Assembly: GCF_964355755.1 (NCBI RefSeq) | Contig: NC_092673.1 | Location: forward strand, 22,201,001 to 22,265,000 | Direction of reading: 5' to 3' | DNA: 64,000 nt | DNA from: Antedon mediterranea | Taxonomy: Eukaryota; Echinodermata; Crinoidea; Comatulida; Antedonidae | Shown here: positions 22,343 through 35,140 of the stretch, one piece after another | How positions within the stretch are numbered: position 1 is the stretch's first letter | Layout: each line of letters starts with the position of its first letter | Translations under genes and position numbers: made by a program | The notes under the pieces: generated by a model | What the model was told of the DNA's origin: nothing | Databases searched by the model: none | What the model saw: the letters and a program-made list of their open reading frames with translations, nothing else

Positions 22343-24369
22343 ATCAAATTTCTAATACCGACAAAACTATTATATTTTTAGACTAAGCCAGGCGGCCTAT
22401 TAATATTATTAGGCCCGGGCCTAGTAGTAGGCCTATTTATAGAGAAAAAAGTAATTCTCTATATTAAATTCATTCAGGCTACGACCATGGAGTAAAAAAA
22501 AAACACATTATACACAGTCAGTGTCACGTCGGTGGTGGCCAAAGAAAGGAAGCAATTGATGCCTATCTATCTAGGGAAAATGGAACTGTTAACAGATTTT
22601 AAACTATTCAGATACTTTAGTACCCTGTATCACTATCATACTAGGCCTAGGCCGAAAAAGGCTGGCTGCAAGAATTCTTTGAGATGTTTGTGGAGAAAAA
22701 GAGAGTTTTTTTTATAAAATGTGCTGGCATGACTTAAATATACACCAGGAACATCAAAACATGACATGAACAACATCAATTATGACTGTCATTTTACTAC
22801 CGAAGAGTCAAAACTTAATTACTCCGTTTCAATACATTGTTACAAGTATAATTCAATCACCAGGCCTATTAAATGTGCTGGTATGAATTAGACACCAGGA
22901 ACATCAAAACAAGACCGCTGGCTGGAAAAATATTAATCAACAACATCAATTATGACTCGTGCCAAACTTTAAAACTTAATTACTCCATTTCTATACATAA
23001 TTGCATGTATTAAAATTATCATAATCACCAGGCCTATCATTTATTAAAATAAAAGCCAATTTATTCTGAAATCAAGTTTCATTACAAATTGAATAAGTTA
23101 CTGAAAAATAACAAACTAGTTAATTAACTTGCGCTAGAATTGATATGAATTGAAAAATAAAATATGAATTTAAAGTTTTTAAGTTGACTCTGTATTAATT
23201 CAATTAAATCAATTATATTTTAGTGGTTTTGACCTGCATTAGTCAAATATTTTATGTGGTTTCGTTTCTTTTATTATATGATGCTTTTACGAAATGTAAG
23301 CCATTAGCCAACCCTTGTTTCAATTGTTGTTTCAGTGCCTGGATTAAAGTGAAATATGAAGGCGTGATCCCGCGTCTAAAAATCTATTATTCAAGACTGT
23401 ATGCCAGAATTTATATTGGATACAACGGGGGACACTTTTTCTCCAGCTGGTCTGTAGTTTGAAAAGGGCACTTCTCCCAATAGGCCTATAAAAGATCGTT
23501 CGTACGAACTTTCAAATGCACAAAACCCAACCGACACCCACCCCTTTAAGAATTAGGCCCTATGAGTAGTGACATTGCGTTAAACTCCTACATTGATATT
23601 ATATTGGCAACATTGGATGATCTCGATTTCTTCACCTATATATTAATATAATTATATACAAAGTAGTACTATACTATTTCTGCACACCTAATTATTGGAT
23701 CACACGAAGTAATCAGTTATAAAATCGACGATACCAATTATTAGATAACAGAAATGTCACGTCAAGCTATTAAATTAACGACTTATTCAACGTTTTCCCC
23801 ATTGTTGTTATACAGAGTCAAGGCACAAAGACAATAAATGTGCAAAACACATATGCACATGCTTTCATAGTTATTATAAGGTTAGAAAGTTGAAGTTTCA
23901 TCTTGAGATTCGGCCGGCTACTTTATTTACTGATCAAACACAACAGAACATAAACCTAATTATTTTTACAATAAAAAAGCAAAGACTTTTGTGTGGCTAT
24001 CAGTCGATGGTAGGTAGAGTCGATAAACCTTAATTATCATTATACCTCGATTGTAAATTTGTACAGGTAGTAAGTACTAATACAGTTTTAAAATTGAAGG
24101 AATTTAGGCCAACACACCTTCCGTCACCCACTTATAAAGGCTATTGTTATATTTGGCTGCATGGTTGAGTGACCTAAGCTCTATTCATTCAAATTCAACC
24201 TCAAGGCTTTTATTATTCATTATCTGTTCTGTAAATTCTTTTCAACAGTAGCGTGTTGTCAGTTCACACAACCATGGCTCATACTTGTTGAAGTTCTGAC
24301 AAATCATCGAAATTAATACAATTTGATTCATATTTTTCCAGATGTTGCGTCTGAAACGAATACATAAAC
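22343..24369. other. Intergenic stretch, no supported gene
   Basis: AT-rich. It contains a two-copy imperfect duplication (about 22720-22870 and 22875-23040) sharing AAATGTGCTGG, ACACCAGGAACATCAAAAC, AACATCAATTATGACT and CACCAGGCCTAT. Short frames such as 23223-23462 have neither splice support nor family similarity. Confidence 0.5.
22720..23045 (+). repeat. Imperfect direct duplication of about 160 bp
   Basis: Ordered shared blocks (TGTGCTGG, ACACCAGGAACATCAAAAC, CAACATCAATTATGACT, AAACTTAATTACTCC, ACCAGGCCTAT) appear twice in the same order and orientation, separated by small indels. Confidence 0.75.
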
Positions 24370-24935
24370 ATGTCTGAATCACCAGAAAAACAACAGCAGA
24401 AAAAAACATCGAAAACTAAAGCATTTAAGAAAGGTAAGTTGAAGAAGTTTTAGCGTTGTGGGCGACAATAAAGGGCATATGACCGTTTCGGCCACAGACA
24501 GTTTCGGCCACAACAGATTTCTATGGCGCGCCATTCACGCATATATTAGACCGTGCTATTGTTTTTGCTATTAGTTATCGCATCTCATGCTTTGTTGGAT
24601 AGTATTTTTTATGACGATTACTACCATTACAGTGTTATCATTCTTAACGTTATTCCACTACAATTTGCATTTATTAGATTTGTTGTTTCCATTCCAGTTT
24701 AGTTATATCATGGAGTCTTGGCGAAAAACAAATTCAACTGTCAGTGACACAGTTAAATACTCTCTTAGTACAGACGTATTAATAGTTTGGCTATGAAAAA
24801 AGAAATAGAAATGCTAAGAAAAAAAAAGAAATTTAATTAAAACGTTTTTCCTTCCATTGCTTAGGTGACCTAAGGAACAAAGAGGAATATCAGGAACTCA
24901 CACATCAATACAAGCAGAATCAAGAAGAAAATTAG
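24370..24935 (+). CDS. Possible short isoform (44 aa) through an alternative terminal exon
   Basis: The same first exon (24370-24433) can join the acceptor TTGCTTAG before 24865 in the same phase (G|GT, then GAC), adding DLRNKEEYQELTHQYKQNQE then EN and TAG at 24933-24935. Two AATAAA hexamers follow within 30 bp (24947 and 24956). The product would be a 44-residue, very charged peptide (Lys-rich N half, Glu/Gln-rich C half). No homologue is recognised. Alternatives: this is the whole gene and the 29295 exon belongs to another transcript, or the exon is not used. Confidence 0.4.
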
Positions 24936-27900
24936 TGATAAAAAAAAATAAATTTAATAAAACTTTGTCATCTTCATTTGATTGGTTTTTAATACAACAC
25001 AGGAGTAATTAAATGTTTTATTATGGAGCTCAGGTCATGTCTTAAGAACACAGGTGCATAAATAAAACGAACATATCAGACCCAACATAAAAATAATAAT
25101 CGAGTAATTTGCGGCGATATGCATTTAACATATTTTAACATGTCAAAATACAGTACAAACAAAATGAGTAATAATTCGGATAAAAATGCGACTAAGGATA
25201 ACATTTGTTGCGTTCAATGCGAACGTCAGAGGAAGTCCCCAAACTAATTACTAGGCCTATTATCAATTAATAATTGCTGCTATAAATATATTGAGCAAAA
25301 CGTTGAATTGTATTATTTTTCAATAAATGCAAGTAAGTCAGTAAAACAACAACTTAAAAAATTCATTTTCATTTATCCACTAAACTGTACAAGTGTTGCT
25401 TAAACCACACTCCAGAAAAGAAAATATGAAAGAAATTTGCAGAAAGAAGCAACCAAACACTGTTATTTCAAAGTTCGGAACATCAGTAATTACTACGGAA
25501 ATTCGGCCCAATATTTCGGACGTAGGGAAATGAAGATAAATAGGCTACTACGGAAATGATGGGGAATCCCCGGCAAAATGCAATGACTACGGACAAATCA
25601 ACCACCCATATGACGGGGTTTTCCACGTACCTTCTCATGACGCACACAGTCAGAAATTCATTCCGAGCCTGTTCAGAAACATATCTAAAAAAAAATTCTT
25701 CAATGCCTTCGCATAATTCCTCTTGGGTAGTGGTGTTTTACTAATATTTCAAGTTCATTTTATTAGGTAAAATTTTACACGCAAAAACAACGCAGGCATT
25801 TCTATTAACATTTATTTACCAGTGTTTCATTTACATCTTACAACAAATTAATTCTTAATAATTATATACTTTCTTCAATTGTTTCTTCCGATAAAATAAA
25901 TCGTATTCTTAACCACTTTGTTCTTCCGTTTCTTATTCCTTCAAAGTTATATTTATTGTACACAATAAAATTAGTATATATCCCTACGTACTTCAATTCG
26001 TTTTATATTTATAGAAAAATGTACATACAATTAGTATCACTTAGGCCTCATTCAATTCATTTCTTTTATTTGTAAAAACTATACATTTTAATTTCAACCG
26101 TATTGTATTTTTTGTACTCTGAAATATCGGTATCTACGTAATTCTTCGTTTCTTATCTCATCATGCCACCTAGCTACAAAATACGTGTTAGTATTTTATT
26201 TTCATTATTAATTAATTAATTAATTAATTGCCAAGTTTGTCTGTGTCCGTGTTTTCCTGTGTAAAAACAAAAGTAAAACGCAATGAAATCGATAATCCTG
26301 TATTACATTGTCGTGTCTCATTGTTCCCCTATCAATGGCACTATGGGCGTTCCATAGATATGGTAGTAATATTGTCTGTGGCCGAAATTGTCTGTGGCCG
26401 AAGTTGGCCTAATCCCAATAAAGTCCTTTAAAATGACGCATTATTTGACAAGAACCTTTTGGGAATACAATCTGTGAATTGTAAAATGGAGGAATTACCC
26501 ATTCTCTTAATGGCTGTAGCCTAGGCCACCGATACAAAATACTTTCTGCAGGAATATACGGCTATTCCTAAATCTTTGGCTGTTGCAGTTAGTACCGCAA
26601 AACAAAATAATAATAACAAAAATAAGAATTAAATATTTTACCCGATTCTTTGACAAAAGGCAATTGCTTTATTTGATGTTTAGTTACTTAAACTTTTGTT
26701 CTGTTTCTTCATATTTCTTTGATGAATATAGTTTATTTTCAACTTTCTGTGAAAGATATTTTTGTATATGGTCATGTTGAGAATTAAAACACTCTCTCAC
26801 TGCACCATACGCATACGTCGGTCTGGATTCATCATTCCGGTAAAAACGCGTGATGACCGCGCAGAGTCACTAAAGATGAAACAGATTATAATAAGAGAAC
26901 AAGGATATTTGTTTTTTTTTAATTGGTTAGGCCTAGTGTGTGTGTTTTAGTTAGTGATTCAACTAAACAAAATAGACAATGCCATGGCCGTGTTTTATCA
27001 AACCTCTTGAGTGTCAATGAATAGTTATTATTCTGACATAATTATTTACTTTGACCTATGTTTAGGTGTTTGAGGAGTTACCGTATTACAGGCTATTATC
27101 TAGTTTAATATGTTTTTACGCTTTAATGTAACCCTAGGGAGAGTCTCCATCGATACATGCATTCATTTTGTAATGTTAGAGTCGAATCTATTGTACAATA
27201 TTGACAATTTGGGAGGGGAAACAACAGATTAGGAGTGTCCATCGTTCAAAATGATGAATGAAGCCTGAAGTCATTCCACCACTATTGTAGATAGGGGCCT
27301 ATAATAACAATTAGTATTATAGTACAGTACAAAATAGATTAATATTATCGTCGACTTCAGCTTATAGTATTACCAGACTGTAGAACTGGTCAGTCCTATA
27401 TAAAAATGTTGTATTTGCGGTTTCTATCTAAAATAATAGTTCATTTATTACAGCAATTATTTAATAATTTCGTAAATTATTCTTTATTAAAAATATTCCG
27501 CGTTTCTACAGTAGTTACAATAAATTAGCTGGCTTCTTTAAGAGAGAAAGTTACACGACAAAATATGGAAATTAATTGTATTTGGTAAAGATAGATGAAA
27601 TTAGATTGGTCATTCCTCCCTATGCAATTCCGTTTATGTCCACAAAGCTATATAGTGTACATTATTTTTCAATGAGCTACATCCCAGACAGTAGTATAAA
27701 AAAGAAAATTAAAACAGAGCTAACGAATTTTACAATCAACTAGGTCTATTATAGGTCTATCTTCCACATTATTTACTGTATGAAATGATGAGGTTAAGTA
27801 GTATGTATAAAGGTTAACTGTTCCAAAATCATGTTTATTGAAATTAATAACTACTGGTTTGATAGATATTTAGCAGTTTAGTAGGCCTACTATATCCTGA

Positions 27901-30900
27901 TATTCGTTGAAGTCTTTAAAAAGAGTATATTATATAAAAGAATACAGTATTTATTTTGCCCAGTTGACTTGCTGACTTCTTAATCGACGTGGTAAAATAA
28001 ATAAGTCTGCTTTGAACACCAAAGGTTATATAAATACGCTTTATGTTTTAGAAACAAAATTTTGTAAAGAAGTGGTTTTTTATTTATTCAAAATCAGTAA
28101 AGAATTGGCATAGTAGAGTGTTTATGAATTGACACCGTTTGGTATGTAGCGTCTATACAGAAACGATCAAGCTTTGTATACAATAATCCTTCAACAATTT
28201 CTTTTCAATTTGTTAATATTTGGCTTTGAACCTACTTGATTATTGACTAGGCTTAGTAGCAGCTAGGCTTAAGCTGAAAAGCCAGTTTTATTTCTATAAC
28301 AAAAACTGAAAAATACCTTAGTTCGCTGCCACTAGAGAATCAAACTTGATACCCTAACTATTTTAAACCGATGTATTCAAAATCAGGTCTATAGAATGTT
28401 GGTTTTCTGGCAGTCGCTTAACAACATACAGTCATGTAGGCCTATTTTGTTTGTGGGTTCGTTTTAAATAATTATGTACGGCAACCAACAACCTTTCTGC
28501 TTCTGTTTCGAACCTCATCTGGTATTTGGTTGTCCTGACAATGGTATGACCTAACAATGCGCGTCCCCTGTTATAATATGGTCTATTCGTCTATTTATTT
28601 ATTTGTTTGTTTATTTGTTATTTTTACGGTATCTTAATTAATGTAACTAGTTTTTAGTGGCCCCCAATCACAAGCCCTTGGGTTTCTTGGAGGTTCCTTT
28701 TATCGTTTAAAATATGTTTTTACTCCTCGCTGTTTTTGTTTGTTTATGAGATGAATCAAGAAATGTATGTTATGTGATTAGGTTATAAAAATGTACGTAG
28801 CATTATCACCGCTAAAACTACCGTTTTAAGCAAAAATATTGTAAGTTACAGTACGTATCCACGTTGTTATGTCGTTTTTTCTTGATAAAGGATAGTGAAT
28901 TAGCTGTATTCATGTAAAATATCCTCTTTTTTTATAGATTTGTTTAAAAAAAATCTTGTTTACAGGTACTTCGTCATATTATTGCTGTTGAAGAAAATAA
29001 ATGTTTGCGTTGAATTGAATTGATTTGTTTGTTTGTTACAGGGTTTTTGGTATACAGTATATTAAACGAGGTATTATATACTTGTCTTTTGTATTGTAAC
29101 ATCAAACGTGGGAATGTTGTCACCCATTCAGAATTTTATAAAAAATCGTTTGGAATTTCAATTTGTTGAAAACACGCAAAAATGCGAAAAGTAAACGTTG
29201 GTAATATAACGTTTTCGTTCGTGAAAACCAAGTGGATTGAAACGTAACAAAACTGTTTATTAATTATTAATAAATTGAAATGTTTTCTTTGCAGGAATTT
29301 CAAAACTGGTAAAGAGTCCTAAGAAGTCACACCCTGGGACAACAACCTTTGATGGAAGTAGCGGAAGTGGTAGTGGATCTGCAACTTTGGGCCACGGCTA
29401 CAGAACAGGACAAAACAAGAACCAAGATGGTATACTCAAACGTAGCAGATCATTGAATCAAATTGACACCAAGGATGATGATGACACCGAGAGTCTTAAT
29501 TCGGCAGCGACTATCAGTGTCTTTAGAAGTGTACATTTTGACAGTACTAAAAACCTAGAAGAAGGCAGGATATCTGATGCTGGATGGGCTTCTTCCAAAG
29601 CTTCCACTTCAAACGGCAACGTAGTGCCGCCACAAGTAATAGTACATGATTCTGATTATATACAACCAAACGCCATACCTGGTCAGCAGTATGGGAGTTC
29701 AGATCATGTTTCCAGAGGTCATAGGTCAGCGACTCTTCCTCGTAATGTTAAACTTCGGTCATTCAGTGACAGTAGTGAAGATAAAAACGAATCAATTGAT
29801 AATGGTAGGAGTGAAAGACAAGATCAATTTAAACGATCACAGTCAACTCCAAGCGCAAGAGAATTAGATAATCTTGGAGTAATTAAACTTGTGGCAAGCA
29901 GTCAGAACATTGCAAGCTCTCCCGTATCAACTCCTCAGACCGTGACAACAGTTCCTATTCAAAGTCCTCAACAAGATTTACAGAGAGTGCAAGGTATACC
30001 TCCCGTCCAACTAAAGGAATTGGAGGAACGAATCGAGAGAAAGGTTAGAAGAACTGTGGATAAAATATTACGGAAGCAAAGGGAAACTGGCGCTCCATCA
30101 CTTTCTGGTACAAATCAGAAGCTGACAGTTTGGGAATGTATGGTTCTTGAGATTCAGCGAGTAATGGAGACATTATACATTGAGAAGGTTCAGAAAGAAC
30201 GACATCTGATACGCAAGGAAATAATCAAGAAACTTGAAGCTGAGAAACCTCCAACTCAGGAAAGTGAAACACAGGCTAATTTAACGGTTGTCGAAGCAAG
30301 ACCATTTATTCAACCGCTGGAAGTGAAACATACAGATTTCGTTTCACAGACTGACGCCATTCCAGAACCGGAACTGTCTATTTTGAAAACCCAGACGGAC
30401 GACGTTAGTCAATACAACATATCGTCACAAACAAGAGAATTAGAAGAGATTGGTATCATTGAATCACTTAAAGCAAGACTACAGAATCTCCAAACAGATT
30501 ACGATCATTTACGTAGGCAGTATAATAGTAAGCTTGAGGAGATGGAAGAAATACGCATGGAAATTAGTACGTACAATAGACCAACATCCAATCTTGTAAC
30601 AATAACAGAAGAAACACCAACCTATACTTCTGGAACACAAACGAAGGAACTCACTGAAACGGACATTATTCGTAATCTTCAGAAAAGGTTATTTGATTTA
30701 GAGAAGGAACACAGTCGAATTGAGATCTTGTATGAGGAGAAAGTAACAGAGATCAATACACTGACATTAGAGTTTCAACAAAATATAATGAATCTTGAAG
30801 GTCAGATTAAACAAGTACCTAATACGTCAAATGTCAAAGTTCAAGTTAGCCCTGACGCATATGATTCAGGTATTCAGACCTATGTTAAAACATCTGATCT

Positions 30901-31774
30901 CTGGACGTACACTGATGCTGGTAAGCAATATCCAGACTCATCTGACCTTCAAATCCAGGTGAACAAAGTTACCAGAGACGAAGGATCTTCGACAATCGAA
31001 ACACCACGTTTTAACATTGGTGTCCAATGCTCACCGGCTACCAAGGACGCTTCAGACTCAACTATACTTTCATTGTCAGATCTAGAAGAAATCGAAGAAT
31101 TTGCTAGTCTGTATCATCAGAGAGAACAAACTGAAATCGTAACAAAGACAGTTCGGTCAGAAACTCCTGAGCTGCCAGACAATACATTGTTTCTGAAGTA
31201 CCTTGAGACATCCGGAAACCGAAGTGACGATGTTGTTACAGCTGCTGGTGTTCTTCTAAAGTCAGACAAGCCACACACTGTGTCTTTAGAATCGATGAGG
31301 TATATGGATGTTGAGACAAGCACAGATCAGTCATCAGGTGAATCATCTGGTTATTATTCAAATATGATAGACAGGAACGGATTAGGCGAAAGTAGTCATA
31401 CAATGTCTTCACTCAAGTTTACCAGTTTACAAGACACGAGACAAGCAGATACTAATTATGGTAACAACAACGGGAATGGTTATTTTTCTAACAGAGACAT
31501 GAATGGTGACAGCAGACAACATAACCCCTCAATGTCTGGGACCTATCTCTTTGACACTGAAAGAAGAACAACAAAACTCACAAGTACTCCTCAAAGTGAA
31601 GATCACGATTATTCGTTTGAAGTAAGCACTTCAAGTATGGGACGACCAAGCTTTGGGTCAAATGTTTCCGCCAGCTCTGATAGGCCAAGAAGATTCTTAA
31701 AATATGGAGTTACTGGTCAACAATATCATCCAGTGGTCGATTTGAGGTCACCTACCTACGTTCCAGGACCGTGA
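24370..31774 (+). CDS. Unrecognised 847-aa coiled-coil protein with TQT-like motif ladder (two exons)
   Basis: Exon 24370-24433 (MSESPEKQQQKKTSKTKAFK, then K) ends at a GTAAGT donor in phase 1. The acceptor TTTCTTTGCAG before 29295 restores the frame (G-ISKLVKSPKKS), and the long exon runs to TGA at 31774. I do not recognise the family. Visible regions: a basic Lys-rich N-terminus (1-40); Ser/Asn-rich low-complexity sequence to about 250; a charged helical region from about 255 (LKELEERIERKVRRTVDKIL, VWECMVLEIQRVME); coiled-coil blocks near 400-455 and 475-530; then a Ser/Thr-rich tail ending in RRFLKYGVTGQQYHPVVDLR and YVPGP. Seven short motifs (TQA, SQT, TQT, SQT, TQT, IQT, VQC) are spaced between about 347 and 598. 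No signal peptide or membrane segment is seen; a cytoplasmic scaffold is an inference. The stop overlaps a possible GTGAGT donor (31771), so more exons may exist. Confidence 0.65.
24483..24540. mobile_element. Inverted-repeat arm (TTCGGCCACAGACA), left
   Basis: GTTTCGGCCACAGACAGTTT then CGGCCACA, followed by CTATGGCGCGCCAT, is matched in inverted orientation at 26335-26412. The pair may mark the two ends of a 1.9-kb DNA transposon or two separate MITE relics. Confidence 0.5.
26335..26412. mobile_element. Inverted-repeat arm (TTCGGCCACAGACA), right
   Basis: The reverse complement reads GGCCAACTTCGGCCACAGAC, AATTTCGGCCACAGACAATA, then CTATGGAACGCCCATAG, matching the arm at 24483-24540 apart from an insertion of about 15 bp. 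Confidence 0.5.
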
Positions 31775-33459
31775 GTGATGTATCTAATATATTTGAAGTA
31801 TGGCATAACTGGTCAGAAACCTTTTCAATGGATTTGTTTAATAAACAATATTTTAAAAGAAAGCATCAAATTCGAACTTGGCCGTAGAGGTTAAATATTT
31901 ATTTTTACTTCGATTCTAGTCTCATGTGCTGGATACAGTATCGGGTGATTGATATTTGATAAGACATTATCCGCTGATGCATTTATTTATGAAAAAAGCA
32001 CAATTACTTAATGGCAGTGGGAAAAGGTTAGGCCTTACATGGTGTCTTGAAACTACCGATTACCGCATAGTCAGTGAAAGAATTCCAGAAAACGTAGCGT
32101 TTAAGTGGAAAGCAAGCTTTGCTACTCAAATCCGAAAAAAAGTGAAAACACTAAACAACCACAATGTAATTATTATTTTTTATAAAGGCTTAAATTGGTA
32201 TTGAAATAAGTCTCATATTACATACTAGCCTATTAGTACAGTAGCATTATTTACATAATATATTATAACCTTTTGTGTCAGGCCAATTGATGCAGTAAAC
32301 TTTATAATAATAGTATAGTAGGTCTAATCAATAGTTTAGAAGTGATAATAATAATAATAATATATAATTGTAAATATTACAGTAACCAAAATAATATCGC
32401 ATACTACTAGCAACAAAATTGTATTATCTAAAACTAGAGCTGTTTTATATTTAACCATAATTAAATAGCATGATTGGTGATTGGCATATATATAAATCTA
32501 TAATATTTTATGGACTTTCACATTAACACGAATACTGAATTGTACTTTCGTTAGAAATGAACATTCGATTTGCATCACATTTTACTTTGTACATTATTAT
32601 ACATTGTTATATCATTTGCCAATTCTGTATAGGTGGATGTTTTGAAGTATAAAGAAGTAAATATCCTTCAATCTGCATAGATAGTTGAAAGATTGATACA
32701 ATTTCAGCCACTATCTATCATCAAGATATTGTTAATAAATGGCATCGTTTGCTTAACAGTAGTGCCTTATTGTGCCGATTTCTTGGTTAATTTATCTTTA
32801 ATATTAATGATGCTTAAACAATGATTATATACGGGGACTATAATCTTTCAAAATACTCAAAATCCACCTTCCGAACAGTATCATAGGTGGAGTATATTTT
32901 CTAAAAATTATTAAATAATAAAAGATATGACCAAAAAAGGATGTAAGGCCTTTTCTGATTTAATAGTCACTAGTGTTTGTGAACTATAGTTTCATCCGGC
33001 CTAAATAGGGAAGTTACTTTTTACTAAAATTGTATTATTAGAATGGCAGATGAATATGTATAAAGGCTACTAACATAAATATGTATTATAAGATGGTGGT
33101 ATATGAATAAAACTTGGAAAACATTTTAAAAAGATGCGTTTTATTTTACAATGAACTTTTTTTATTAATAGGTATAATTTTAATAAATATAGGCCTATCG
33201 GAGTTTTCTTTTTAGTTGGGTTGGAGATAAAGAGATACTCACAAAAACTTACATAGACGTGTTAGCTTTCGAGACCCTATCGGTTTTTTAAAGTCCCCCG
33301 AAAATATTTGCAAGTTAACTTGTGACTTTTAAATGTTATGCAATGTTCCCAGCAAATAAAGATGTGGTTTAAAATGTGCCATAGACAACGTAAATGACAT
33401 GCAGTCTGGTAAACTGTGTTTAACTTGTTGAAAACTCCGAATCAGCATCAGTTCACACG
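31775..33459. other. Intergenic stretch between the coiled-coil gene and MIF
   Basis: AT-rich; no supported gene. AATAAA at about 31840 could end the coiled-coil transcript. Just after its stop (31789-31820) the sequence echoes the last coding segment (reads YLKYGITGQ). Confidence 0.5.
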
Positions 33460-35140
33460 TCACCCCAGCATGTCTACCGTAAAGTGATGAGTTGCAGGAA
33501 TATTGTGGATTACAAAAGCAATCCTGTGTAGAAAAACAGCATAGAATTGAATATTATTATTATTGTCACTCGTCTACTTTACCTTTAACATTCAGCAAAT
33601 ATGATGCAAAAAAGTGGCCTCTTCGTAGTTTTCATTTACTATCAAACATTCGCACCACACAGGCCAAATTTCACCACCATCACCATTCGTTTCATTGGGT
33701 GTATTTCACAACAAACATACACCACAACAATAAAGATGTATTTTCCCCGCAAAACATGGTGTATTAAAAAATGTTTTTAAATATTTTTGTTTTTTGTTTA
33801 GAGGAAAATAGGCCTATATCTTTGTTTTTCTATAAAATATTATATTTTCTTGAAGGAAGAAAAGAAATGGTCTGTTGAAAATAATTTGATTTACATTTTC
33901 TCTTCCAACTGCAGTTCTTCAGCGATGAATGCAAGCACAGCCGTTGAATATTCCTTATTTCTTTCACTGGAATTAAACTCTCCATAAAGGTCGACATTCA
34001 CAATGTTCCCTTCGGTAGTAGTCCCACCACCAAGACACATACGCAATCCGTTATTGATTCGAACAGTAACAAACTATATAAAAAATGCCAAACAAAACTA
34101 TAGTTTTATATTATATCCCATTAAACAAATGCACCGGCATAATGTCTGCATTTTATCACATTCTGACAGCAGCCAAGAAGACTCCTTGTAGTAATATTGT
34201 TTATTTTGTGTATGGAGTTTTGTCAAGACCATACATTAAAAACGAAGAATGATTTACTAGACGGCTGTCAGCATTGAGTAATTTAAATTGTTAGCTAGGC
34301 CTAACTGAAGACTAACCAAATATTCGGTGTGATCATATCACCGACAAATTCTACATACTTGTCTGCCAAACAAAATTTAGAGCCGAAAAATTAACAACAC
34401 ACAATACTTCTCTAATGTTGAGAACAAGAAAAATCCTAACAGGTAACACAATATTATAACTGGCCTAAAGTTTTACTTACAAAGTATAGACAGACAAAAT
34501 TTAATGTCTATGATGGCAGTGAAATGTATTTTTGTATGTAAAATGTTAAATCGAAATAAGTATTTTCCGAAAAATAGTTTTTTTGAAACAATGAGGCATT
34601 CGAAATATATAAATTGTGAACAATTAATTTTATACAGTACCAAAAATAGTGCTCTACAGCAAAATATTCATAGAATACATTTTTTATATATTATATTGCA
34701 AACGTCAAATACTTATATTCGTTTTTAACAAGATATTCCATTAGACATTGAATATATACCAATAAATAAATAAAATAATAGTAGAAAGGTTCAACAATTC
34801 AGAAAGTGGGTTTCCAAACTAAACGTTTTCATAGTGAACAATTTCAACAAAAATCAACAATTCAACCAATGGTGTTTATACAATTGTGTTTGTGCTTAAA
34901 TATTGATGCTCTCTGAAACAGCCGCCCTATGATATTAAATCTTTATTATAATGTTTTTCAAAATAAAAAAAAAAAACCCAAAAGCTAAAATAATACAGCA
35001 TTGCAGAGATGGCTGTTGCAAATACGATAGACACTTACCTTCTTATCAAGAAGCTTAGTAAGGAAATTCCTAAGTCTTTCCTGGAAGGAATCTGGAACGT
35101 TGTTTGCTGGTATATTAGTATCAATGACACAAAGAGGCAT
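33460..35140 (-). CDS. MIF: Macrophage migration inhibitory factor / D-dopachrome tautomerase homologue, three exons
   Basis: Minus-strand exons 35140-35039, 34073-33895 and 33523-33460 total 345 nt (114 aa plus TGA). Exons 1 and 2 together have 281 nt and end in phase 2, the same boundary as I recall for the human MIF gene. The start MPLCVIDTNIPANNVPDSFQ matches MIF ([20 protein letters not shown]) and keeps the N-terminal catalytic Pro after Met1. Exon 2 (FVTVRINNGLRMCLGGGTTT, NIVNVDLYGEFN, EYSTAVLAFIAEELQL) aligns with the MIF middle. Exon 3, preceded by TTTTTCTACACAG, gives IAFVIHNIPATHHFTVDMLG; it is the least conserved and least certain. The CxxC of vertebrate MIF is absent, so it may be nearer DDT. 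Family members are trimeric keto-enol tautomerases and secreted cytokines without a signal peptide. Confidence 0.85.

Noticed and set aside
24483-26412. A confirmed 1.9-kb transposon.
   Set aside because: Kept only as a hypothesis: arms are similar, but no target duplication or transposase frame is visible.
33492-33767. Plus-strand 91-codon frame with a His-rich stretch.
   Set aside because: It overlaps the third exon of the minus-strand MIF homologue, which has phase, length and acceptor support.
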